64,000 nt of DNA from Kitasatospora sp. NBC_00240 (GTDB lineage Bacteria; Actinomycetota; Actinomycetes; Streptomycetales; Streptomycetaceae). Shown in pieces: positions 8,199 through 16,058 of the stretch. How positions within the stretch are numbered: position 1 is the first letter of the stretch; every line of letters begins with the position of its first letter. The stretch covers positions 930,001 to 994,000 of the forward strand of contig NZ_JAPEMU010000001.1 of NCBI RefSeq assembly GCF_026342405.1, read 5' to 3'. The translations under genes and the position numbers were made by a program. The notes below the pieces were generated by a model. That model made no database searches. It was given only the letters and a program-made list of their open reading frames with translations, and had not been told where the DNA came from.

Positions 8199-10100
8199 AT
8201 GCGTTCCCCCAAGCTCCTCGCGTCCCTCACCGCGGGGGTGATGGCTGCCACGGCCGCCGTCACGGCCGTGGCGGCGAGCCCGGCGGTCGCGGTGTCCGCG
8301 CCCGGCAACATCGCCGACCACACTCTGGCCGGGGTGCCCACGATGATCATCCGGCCGGGCACGTGGAAGCACACGAACGACACCCTGATGCGGCAGGACG
8401 CGGACGCCGCCGTCTCCTCGGGACTGGCCGCCAAGGGCTGGAACATCATCGCGGTCGACGACGACTGGATGATCCAGGACAACGGGAAGGACTGGGACGG
8501 CACCCAGATCGTGCCCGCGAGCCAGCACGGCCGCGATCTGAACGGCAACTTCATCACCTCGCCGAGCAAGTACCCCAACGGGATCAAGTCGACGATCGAC
8601 TACGTGCACAGCAAGGGCCTGAGGTTCGGCATCTACATCGACGGCGGCACCTACACCTGCGACGGCGCCGCGGGCAGCTGGGGCCACTTCACCCAGGACG
8701 CGAACTACTTCGCGTCCATGGGCGTGGACTACATCAAGATGGACTACTGCAACGCCTACCAGAAGACCTCCCCCGGGCTGCTGCTGGAGACGCAGCACGA
8801 CGCCGACACAGCGGTCACCGCCAACAAAGGCGCTGCCGACGCGATCGCGGCGGCGAACAAGACGTACGGCACCCGCATGATCCTCAACTCGGTGGTGCCG
8901 ACCTACTTCAACTCGGACGACAACCACACCAGCAGCACGTACTACAAGCAGGCGGTGGCCGGGTCGGCACTGTCCGCCCAGGCCTGGCGGGTCAGCGCCG
9001 ACACCAACGGCGGCACCTGGGAGACGATGAAGACCACGCTGGCCCAAGGGGTGGCTACGGCCTCCTTCGCCCGCGCCGGCCACTTCAACGACTTCGACCA
9101 GCTGGCGATCGGCAAGACCTCGATGACCCAAACCCAGCAGCAGGCGCAGTTCAGCGCGTGGGCGGTGATGGCCTCGCCGCTGAACGTCAACCTGGAGGGC
9201 ACCGCCGCCTTCACCCCGGAGAGGGTCGCCGACGCGGGCAACACCGACGTCATCGCCGTCGACCAGGACCGCCTCGGCGTCCAGGGCAAGCAGATCTCCA
9301 CCGACGCCAACACCGACGTCTACTCCAAGCCGCTGGCCAACGGCGACTACGCGGTACTGCTCCTCAACAAGTCGACGACAGCCCAAACCATCTCGACCAC
9401 CGCAGCGGCGATCGGCACCTCCTCCACCGACTTCACCCTCAAGGACCTGTGGAGCAAGCAGACCACCTCCAGCACCGGCGCCATCTCGGCGACAGTCCCG
9501 GCCACCAGCGCCGTCCTGTACCGCCTGCACCCCAACCAGTCCGGCCACTTCTCCACCTGGCGCACCGCGCTCAACGCGACAGTGATCAGTGACGACGACG
9601 CCCCCACGGCAGGCTGCTTCGACCGGGTCTGCGACAGCTTCTCCTCCGACGCGCTCGCCGCCGGCGGTGCGGTCGCAGGCGGGCATGTGTCGGTCAACGG
9701 CCAGACCTTCGACTGGCTGAACAACGGCTCGGGCCGGTTCGACAGCATCACGGCCACCGGCCAGACCATCGACTACTTCGGCAGCGGCACCACCCTGGGC
9801 TTCCTCGGAGCTTCAAGCGGCGGCGACACCTCCGGCACCATCACCCTGAACTACAGCGACGGAACCAGCAGCACCGCCACCCTCGGCTTCCCCAACTGGC
9901 AGACAAGCAACCCGACCGCCTTCGGCGACAGCACCGCCGTCACCGCACTGCACCGCAACACCCCGACCGGTCCCGACAGGTACGACACCAACTGGTTGGT
10001 ATCCTACGCGCCGATCGCCATCACCGCCGGCAAGAGCCTGACCTCGATCACCCTGCCGAACACCTCGGCCCTGCACATCTTCTCCATCACCAAATCCTGA
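8199..10100 (+). CDS. Secreted GH27-type glycosidase (alpha-galactosidase-like), copy 1
   Basis: A 633-residue protein with an AAGGAGA site before ATG 8199 and a signal peptide cleaved near residues 30-35. The catalytic (beta/alpha)8 barrel covers about residues 36-350. The GH27 nucleophile is Asp182 in DYIKMDYC, and the acid/base is probably Asp268 in AWRVSADTN. A beta-sandwich linker (about 350-445) follows, then a C-terminal domain (about 460-633) of the kind often found at the end of secreted actinobacterial hydrolases (GQTFDWLNNGSG, LGFLGASSGG, LHIFSITKS). Against copy 2 it differs mainly at residues 208-300 and 603-615. It probably acts on alpha-galactosides, but related GH27 members cleave alpha-GalNAc, beta-L-arabinopyranosides or isomaltodextrans. 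Confidence 0.87.
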   Translation: MRSPKLLASLTAGVMAATAAVTAVAASPAVAVSAPGNIADHTLAGVPTMIIRPGTWKHTNDTLMRQDADAAVSSGLAAKGWNIIAVDDDWMIQDNGKDWDGTQIVPASQHGRDLNGNFITSPSKYPNGIKSTIDYVHSKGLRFGIYIDGGTYTCDGAAGSWGHFTQDANYFASMGVDYIKMDYCNAYQKTSPGLLLETQHDADTAVTANKGAADAIAAANKTYGTRMILNSVVPTYFNSDDNHTSSTYYKQAVAGSALSAQAWRVSADTNGGTWETMKTTLAQGVATASFARAGHFNDFDQLAIGKTSMTQTQQQAQFSAWAVMASPLNVNLEGTAAFTPERVADAGNTDVIAVDQDRLGVQGKQISTDANTDVYSKPLANGDYAVLLLNKSTTAQTISTTAAAIGTSSTDFTLKDLWSKQTTSSTGAISATVPATSAVLYRLHPNQSGHFSTWRTALNATVISDDDAPTAGCFDRVCDSFSSDALAAGGAVAGGHVSVNGQTFDWLNNGSGRFDSITATGQTIDYFGSGTTLGFLGASSGGDTSGTITLNYSDGTSSTATLGFPNWQTSNPTAFGDSTAVTALHRNTPTGPDRYDTNWLVSYAPIAITAGKSLTSITLPNTSALHIFSITKS

Positions 10101-10159
10101 CAGCACCGTCCCCGGAACCGCTCCGAGGACCTTTCGCGACAGCTGGGCGGCACGGACGG

Positions 10160-10345
10160 CGGCACCGATATGGACCCTCTGATCGGTGCCCTCGTCAGGC
10201 CACTCCGCGAAGCAGTAGTACACCGCGCCGCGCGGCGGAAGGTAGTCCCGCCGGCAGTCGATCCACTCCGGTACAGGAGGGCGTTCACGAGCTCCCGCAT
10301 CTCGTACCGGCCCCGTTCCGGGGGTTTCGTCCGGTGATGGGTGTC
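10160..10345 (-). pseudogene. IS5-family transposase relic
   Basis: Two frames on the minus strand join into the N-terminal signature of IS5-type transposases. MRELVNALLYRSG lies in one frame, and IDCRRDYLPPRGAVYYCFAE followed by EWPDEGTDQ in the next, matching the family pattern of a short helix, W-x-LP-x-D-x-PP, then VYYYFxxW and GTDQ. The frameshift and the absence of the DDE region show that it is dead. It begins within a few bases of the right edge of duplication copy 1, so it may mark how that edge arose. Confidence 0.65.
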
Positions 10346-10820
10346 GCCTGAGAACCCGGAGAAGGCCGGGAAGTCGGCGTCTTCGCAGGTCATGGAAGCC
10401 CGTTGCCCGTTGCCTACCGCCTGCGACAATGCCGCTATCGCAGCCTCGCCAAGACACACGTCCAGCTCGTCGGACGCACCTGGACAGCCCGCACACCCGT
10501 ACGCGTAGGAGCCGGCCCCCGTTCTTCGCCGCATGTCAGCGACTCACCCCGTGAGGATCGCCAACAGCATCCGTTCTGTGGTGGGTCGCCCTCGTGGTGC
10601 TGGGGCTCTGGCTGTTCGGCGTCGTTGCCCGCGGCGCGGGCACGGGCGGCGTTCGCTCACGACGGTACCGCTGGCGGCACAGCACCACTTTCCGCGCATC
10701 ACTCGTCCGGCCGTATCGCTGACCCTCCGTGGCCGGGCTGACGGTCTCGGCTCTCAGCCTCCGACGACGATGAGCGGGACCCGTTTGCCGGATCTCCTGG
10801 GTCGACCTATCGTCCGGAAT
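10346..10820. other. Spacer before the LuxR-type regulator
   Basis: About 475 bp. Open frames continue through it in phase with the regulator (from 10533) and antisense to it, but their composition is not protein-like: Arg/Pro-rich and without homologous motifs. Nothing else was recognised. It may hold the regulator's promoter and leader. Confidence 0.35.
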
Positions 10821-13157
10821 ATGGCTACTCGCGTGCAGACCCGCACGGATGATGCCGACTTGCCGGTCGAGCTGACGAGCCTTGTGGGACGGCGGCAGGA
10901 GGTCAACGCGGTCAAGGTCGCACTGTCCGAGGCCCGGATGGTGACGCTGGCGGGTGTCGGTGGCGTCGGCAAGACCAGGCTGGCGGTTCGGGTGGCCACG
11001 GAGCTGCGCCGGGCGTTCGCGGACGGTGTGTGGTTCATCGACCTGTCCACCGTGCTGGACCGGGCGGCGCTCGGATCCTCGGTGCTGAGGGCCCTGCGAA
11101 TCGGCGACCAGTCGGACCGTGATCCGACGGAGGTCATTTCGGAATTCCTGCGTGAGCGGCAGATGCTGCTCGTCCTCGACAACTGTGAGCAGATCGTCGA
11201 CGCGTGCGCGGCCCTGATCGACGCCGTGATCCGGCGGGCTCCGCTCGTACGGGTTCTGGCGACCAGCCGCGAGCGGCTGTGGGTCACTGGTGAGTACGTC
11301 TGGCAAGTACCCCCGCTCTTCGTCTCGGGCCCGGACCTCGACACGGACCTCGCACGGAGTTCGCCGGCACCTGCGCGGTATCCGGCGCTGGTGCTGTTCG
11401 CGGAGCGTGCCGCCGCGGTCGGTGGAGGCTCCGCGGTCAGGGAGGACTGGCCCGACGTGGCCCGGCTGTGCCGCAGGTTGGACGGCCTCCCGCTGGCCAT
11501 CGAACTGGCGGCGGTCCAGACACGGGTGTTCACCCCGGGACAGCTCGTGCGGCGATTCGACGAGCGGCTCGGCTCCGTCGGCACGCTCGACCGCGCAATA
11601 CCCGCCCGCCACCGCACCCTGGAGGCGGCGATCGACTGGAGCCACGACCTGTGCTCACCGCAGGAAAGGCTGCTGTGGGCCCGGTCCTCGGTGTTCGCCG
11701 GCTGGTTCGGCCTGGACGCGGCCGAGGGCGTGTGCTCCAGCGAGGACCTGCCACGCGAGAGGGTCCTGGACCTGGTCGCCGGACTCGTGGACAAGTCGAT
11801 CCTCGTTCACGAGGAACACCTGGGAGAAGTGCAGTACCGGCTCCTGGAGACCCTCGCCCAGTACGGACGCGACCGACTGCGCGCAGCGGGCCAGGAGGGC
11901 GAACTGCTCCGCCGCCACCGCGACTGGCACCTCCACCTGGCCGAGCAGATGGCAACGCAGTGGCACAGCGCCGAACAACTGTCATGGTCGCGGCGCCTGC
12001 GCCGCGACTACCCGAACCTGCGCGCCGCCATGGAGTACTGCCTGTCCACCCCCGGCGAGGAGCACGCCGGAATGAGGTTCACCGCAGCGCTGCTCCCGTA
12101 CTGGCACGGGAGCGGCCAGCTGATCGAGGGGCGGCTGTGGCTGGAGCGGGCCCTGGCCACAGACAGCGAACCGACCCTGGCCCGCTTCATGACCCAGCGG
12201 ACCCTGTCCTCGATCTGCTCCACCCAACGGGACTTCGCCGCCGCCGAGGCGGCCCTGCAGGGATGCCGGACTCTGGCACGCCACCTGCACGACCCACTGA
12301 TTGACGCTCGTACCCTCGCCACCGAGGCACAGTTGGCGGTGCTCCGCGACGACTACGCCGCCGGGGTCGCCCACACGCAGGCGGCGCTGGCGATCCCCGA
12401 GTACGGCGGAATACCGGAACGCGCGGAGGCCCTCTGCACGCTGACCATCGCACACGCGATGCTCGGGCACTACGACGAGGCGGTCACCGCCCATGAGGAG
12501 GCGGAGCGCTGCAGCGCGAAGTGCGGTGAGCGCTACTTCCTGTGCTGGTCGCTGGTGGGTCGGTCCATCGCCGAGTTCGGCGCGGGTGAGCACAGCTCGG
12601 TCATCAGGTACACGCGGAAGGCCGTAGCGATCGCGCGCGAGTTCACCAATTCGATCGGCATGGTCACGGCGCTCATCCTCCTGGTGTGCTCGACGGTGGC
12701 CGCCGACGACTCCGCACGCGGTGCCGTACTGCTCGGCGCGCGTCAGCGGATCTGTCGAGCGTTCGGCATCGCCGACGCCGCCCAGGGTGCGGAGCGCGAC
12801 CTCCTCGACGCTGCCACCGCGCAGATCAGAGCGGAACTCGGGGAGGCGCTCTACGAGGCGGGCGTGACACGTGGCCTTTCCTTCGACTTCGACGAGGCCG
12901 TCGACTACGCGCTCACCAGCGACGAGCCCGCACCGCCCCCAGCTGCGGGCACCGCGCAGGCCGAGTCCAGTCCATTGACCGCACGTGAGGAACAGGTCGC
13001 GGAGTTGGTGGCGCAGGGACTGTCCAACAAGGAGATCGCAGCGGCGCTGGTCATCTCACAGCGCACGGCCGAGGGACACGTTCAGAAGATCCTCGTCAAG
13101 CTCGGCTTCACCTCCCGTGCCCATATCGCCACCTGGGCCGCCCACCAGGGACACTGA
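10821..13157 (+). CDS. LuxR-family regulator with NB-ARC-like ATPase domain
   Basis: A 778-residue cytoplasmic regulator. I start it at ATG 10821 (MATRVQTRTDDADLPVELTS) because the family's conserved opening ELTSLVGRRQEV follows at once. In-frame upstream codons from 10533 encode low-quality sequence, and no clear ribosome-binding site decides the point. Walker A GVGGVGKT lies at residues 45-52 and Walker B LLVLDNCEQ near 116-124. A winged-helix and TPR-like helical middle follow, and the C-terminal HTH (LTAREEQVAELVAQGLSNKE, TAEGHVQKILVKLGF) ends at residue 778. Such proteins are ATP-gated activators. It lies between two almost identical GH27 genes on the same strand and is the obvious candidate regulator for them; this is inference. 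Confidence 0.85.
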   Translation: MATRVQTRTDDADLPVELTSLVGRRQEVNAVKVALSEARMVTLAGVGGVGKTRLAVRVATELRRAFADGVWFIDLSTVLDRAALGSSVLRALRIGDQSDRDPTEVISEFLRERQMLLVLDNCEQIVDACAALIDAVIRRAPLVRVLATSRERLWVTGEYVWQVPPLFVSGPDLDTDLARSSPAPARYPALVLFAERAAAVGGGSAVREDWPDVARLCRRLDGLPLAIELAAVQTRVFTPGQLVRRFDERLGSVGTLDRAIPARHRTLEAAIDWSHDLCSPQERLLWARSSVFAGWFGLDAAEGVCSSEDLPRERVLDLVAGLVDKSILVHEEHLGEVQYRLLETLAQYGRDRLRAAGQEGELLRRHRDWHLHLAEQMATQWHSAEQLSWSRRLRRDYPNLRAAMEYCLSTPGEEHAGMRFTAALLPYWHGSGQLIEGRLWLERALATDSEPTLARFMTQRTLSSICSTQRDFAAAEAALQGCRTLARHLHDPLIDARTLATEAQLAVLRDDYAAGVAHTQAALAIPEYGGIPERAEALCTLTIAHAMLGHYDEAVTAHEEAERCSAKCGERYFLCWSLVGRSIAEFGAGEHSSVIRYTRKAVAIAREFTNSIGMVTALILLVCSTVAADDSARGAVLLGARQRICRAFGIADAAQGAERDLLDAATAQIRAELGEALYEAGVTRGLSFDFDEAVDYALTSDEPAPPPAAGTAQAESSPLTAREEQVAELVAQGLSNKEIAAALVISQRTAEGHVQKILVKLGFTSRAHIATWAAHQGH

Positions 13158-13291
13158 CGACGAGAACGACGGCGCGAGCGCGCGTCGACCATCCGGATGT
13201 GCGGCTTGCTGAGCGACCACCCTCCGCGTACGAGGCAACCCAGCCCGCCAACAGGTGACCGCACTGGAACGACTGCGCGTCAACTGCCGAC
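13158..13291. other. Spacer between the regulator and duplication copy 2
   Basis: A short region with no recognised coding function. From 13292 onward the sequence matches 7742 onward. Confidence 0.4.
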
Positions 13292-13555
13292 TCGAAGAAC
13301 CTTCCTCGTCCACGTCTCCGGCGTCCCCCACCTGCCGGGTCTTCAGCTCGCCGAATTGACCGCGATCCGCTGCGCCACCGCAGCCCGCCTGACGAGGAGT
13401 CATCCGCCGAAGGCAGGCCCTGCACTTCATGCTCGCCCCGAAGCGCGACGGGCTCGGCATGGCACTCGTCGCGAAGGCCGGGTACGGCACGACGCCAACC
13501 ACTCGGACTCCAGATGCTCAAGTAGTCATCTGCCCGCTCATACGGTACCGATCTC

Positions 13556-13584
13556 TTGACTTCGATCTAGCCTGATCACAGGAT
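13556..13584 (+). promoter_or_regulatory. Consensus-like sigma-HrdB promoter of GH27 copy 2
   Basis: TTGACT at 13556-13561 and CAGGAT at 13579-13584 with a 17-bp spacer, identical to the promoter of copy 1. The two paralogues are therefore likely to be expressed under the same conditions. Confidence 0.6.
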
Positions 13585-13747
13585 GGCGCCTCGGGCTATT
13601 CCCGCGCAACCGCGTGATCCCTCCCCGGACAGCGACCGCCTCGCGACCCCCGAGCAGCGGCGCCGCTCCGCCCTTTCCACCCCAGGCCACGGCCCCCTCC
13701 CTCGCGCCGCGCCGACCCCGCGGTGAAAGATCGACAAGGAGATCCAC

Positions 13748-15649
13748 ATGCGTTCCCCCAAGCTCCTCGCGTCCCTCACCGCGGGGGTGATGGCTGCCAC
13801 GGCCGCCGTCACGGCCGTGGCGGCGAGCCCGGCGGTCGCGGTGTCCGCGCCCGGCAACATCGCCGACCACACTCTGGCCGGGGTGCCCACGATGATCATC
13901 CGGCCGGGCACGTGGAAGCACACGAACGACACCCTGATGCGGCAGGACGCGGACGCCGCCGTCTCCTCGGGACTGGCCGCCAAGGGCTGGAACATCATCG
14001 CGGTCGACGACGACTGGATGATCCAGGACAACGGGAAGGACTGGGACGGCACCCAGATCGTGCCCGCGAGCCAGCACGGCCGCGATCTGAACGGCAACTT
14101 CATCACCTCGCCGAGCAAGTACCCCAACGGGATCAAGTCGACGATCGACTACGTGCACAGCAAGGGCCTGAGGTTCGGCATCTACATCGACGGCGGCACC
14201 TACACCTGCGACCGCGGCGCGGGCAGCTGGGGCCACTTCACCCAGGACGCGAACTACTTCGCGTCCATGGGCGTGGACTACATCAAGATGGACTACTGCA
14301 ACGCCTACCAGCAGACCTCCCCCGGGCTGCTGCTGGAGACGCAGCACGACGCCGACACAGCGGTCACCGCCTCCAAGGACGCTGCCGACGCGATCGCAGC
14401 CGCGAACAAGACGTACGGCACCCGCATGATCCTCAGCAATTCGGCACCGACGTACTTCAACTCGGACGACAAGCACACCGACAGTCCGTTGTACAAGCAG
14501 GTGGTGGCCGGGGCGGGTCTGACGTCCCAGGCATGGCGGATCGGCTCCGACACCAACGGCGGCAACTGGGCGTCCGTGTCGACCATGATGGCCCAGTCCG
14601 TGGCCTCCGCATCCTTCGCCCGCGCCGGCCACTTCAACGACATCGACCAGCTGGCGATCGGCAAGACCTCGATGACCCGGACCCAGCAGCAGGCGCAGTT
14701 CAGCGCGTGGGCGGTGATGGCCTCGCCGCTGAACGTCAACCTGGAGGGCACCGCCGCCTTCACCCCGGAGAGGGTCGCCGACGCGGGCAACACCGACGTC
14801 ATCGCCGTCGACCAGGACCGCCTCGGCGCCCAGGGCAAGCAGATCTCCACCGACGCCAACACCGACGTCTACTCCAAGCCGCTGGCCAACGGCGACTACG
14901 CGGTACTGCTCCTCAACAAGTCGACGACAGCCCAAACCATCTCGACCACCGCAGCGGCGATCGGCACCTCCTCCACCGACTTCACCCTCAAGGACCTGTG
15001 GAGCAAGCAGACCACCTCCAGCACCGGCGCCATCTCGGCGACAGTCCCGGCCACCAGCGCCGTCCTGTACCGCCTGCACCCCAACCAGTCCGGCCACTTC
15101 TCCACCTGGCGCACCGCGCTCAACGCGACAGTGATCAGTGACGACGACGCCCCCACGGCAGGCTGCTTCGACCGGGTCTGCGACAGCTTCTCCTCCGACG
15201 CGCTCGCCGCCGGCGGTGCGGTCGCAGGCGGGCATGTGTCGGTCAACGGCCAGACCTTCGACTGGCTGAACAACGGCTCGGGCCGGTTCGACAGCATCAC
15301 GGCCACCGGCCAGACCATCGACTACTTCGGCAGCGGCACCACCCTGGGCTTCCTCGGAGCTTCAAGCGGCGGCGACATCTCCGGCACCATCACCCTGAAC
15401 TACAGCGACGGAACCAGCAGCACCGCCACCCTCGGCTTCCCCAACTGGCAGACAAGCAACCCGACCGCCTTCGGCGACAGCACCGCCGTCACCGCACTGC
15501 ACCGCAACACCCCCGAGGGACCCGACCAGTTCGGCACCCCCTACGTCGTCTCCTACGCGCCGATCACCATCACCGCCGGCAAGAGCCTGACCTCGATCAC
15601 CCTGCCGAACACCTCGGCCCTGCACATCTTCTCCATCACCAAATCCTGA
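13748..15649 (+). CDS. Secreted GH27-type glycosidase, copy 2
   Basis: A 633-residue paralogue of the enzyme at 8199-10100, with the same signal peptide, Asp182 in DYIKMDYC and Asp268 in AWRIGSDTN. Most of the protein is identical. Residues of about 208-300 differ at many positions: MILSNSAPTYF for MILNSVVPTYF, KHTDSPLYKQVV for NHTSSTYYKQAV, and NWASVSTMMAQSVAS for TWETMKTTLAQGVAT. The C-terminal loop near 603-615 also differs. The first patch spans the acid/base segment of the barrel, so the two enzymes may have different substrate or linkage preferences. The downstream neighbour is an isomerase relic interrupted by an insertion sequence, so it forms no operon. Confidence 0.87.
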   Translation: MRSPKLLASLTAGVMAATAAVTAVAASPAVAVSAPGNIADHTLAGVPTMIIRPGTWKHTNDTLMRQDADAAVSSGLAAKGWNIIAVDDDWMIQDNGKDWDGTQIVPASQHGRDLNGNFITSPSKYPNGIKSTIDYVHSKGLRFGIYIDGGTYTCDRGAGSWGHFTQDANYFASMGVDYIKMDYCNAYQQTSPGLLLETQHDADTAVTASKDAADAIAAANKTYGTRMILSNSAPTYFNSDDKHTDSPLYKQVVAGAGLTSQAWRIGSDTNGGNWASVSTMMAQSVASASFARAGHFNDIDQLAIGKTSMTRTQQQAQFSAWAVMASPLNVNLEGTAAFTPERVADAGNTDVIAVDQDRLGAQGKQISTDANTDVYSKPLANGDYAVLLLNKSTTAQTISTTAAAIGTSSTDFTLKDLWSKQTTSSTGAISATVPATSAVLYRLHPNQSGHFSTWRTALNATVISDDDAPTAGCFDRVCDSFSSDALAAGGAVAGGHVSVNGQTFDWLNNGSGRFDSITATGQTIDYFGSGTTLGFLGASSGGDISGTITLNYSDGTSSTATLGFPNWQTSNPTAFGDSTAVTALHRNTPEGPDQFGTPYVVSYAPITITAGKSLTSITLPNTSALHIFSITKS

Positions 15650-15789
15650 CAGCACCCTCCCCGGAACCGCTCCGAGGACCTTTCGCGACAACTGGGCGGC
15701 ACGGACCGAAGTTCGCGCCGCCCAGCACCCGCCACGACTGACGGCAACGACGCGGCTCACTGCTCGCCCGCCGAACTCCTCTTCCCGGC

Positions 15790-16050
15790 GTCATCCATGA
15801 TCTGGGCAGTTCCGTCGTCGCCCACTTGGCGGCTGCGGATTGCTGGCTTTGGCCGTTCAAGCCGGCGACCATCGACCTGCACACGACCGAGGGCCGCTCC
15901 TGGCGCCTGACCCTCGACGCCTACGGCAGCCGCTGCGACGACCTCGCCGCCGACGCGGAGCCGGGCGACCTGGCGATGCGAGGCGCAGCGAGCGAACTGG
16001 TCCTCCACTTCTACGACCGCGTCCCGCTCGACGGCCTGGAGGGGTCTGTA
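15790..16050 (+). pseudogene. C-terminal fragment of a maleylpyruvate-isomerase-like (MDMPI) protein
   Basis: In one frame the sequence reads WRLTLDAYGS, DDLAADAEPGDLAMRGAASE and LVLHFYDRVPLDGLEGS, the typical C-terminal half of mycothiol-dependent maleylpyruvate isomerase-like proteins (ASELVLALxxRxPLDxLE). No start with a ribosome-binding site precedes it, and the N-terminal DinB-like half is absent. The frame breaks near 16045, at the left end of insertion-sequence DNA. It is a truncated relic. An N-terminal fragment of the same family lies at 24358-24455. Confidence 0.6.
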
Positions 16051-16058
16051 AAAAGTTC

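Larger units (their letters stand above)
7742..10157 (+). repeat. Direct duplication, copy 1 (GH27 gene with its promoter)
   Basis: This block is repeated almost base for base at 13292-15706, in the same orientation, offset by 5550 bp (5549 after a one-base deletion near 8050/13620). It comprises about 450 bp of upstream sequence, the GH27 gene and about 57 bp of downstream sequence. Copies diverge sharply outside the limits. Inside, differences cluster in two patches of the gene. The conserved upstream part contains short coding-like stretches on both strands that I could not assign. Confidence 0.93.
13292..15706 (+). repeat. Direct duplication, copy 2 (GH27 gene with its promoter)
   Basis: Second copy of the 2.4-kb block described at 7742-10157, with the same orientation and boundaries. 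The first bases differ slightly (tcgaagaac against tcgaagagc). The right edge ends in the same cacggac, after which the two loci are unrelated: an IS5 relic follows copy 1 and an isomerase-like fragment follows copy 2. Confidence 0.93.
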
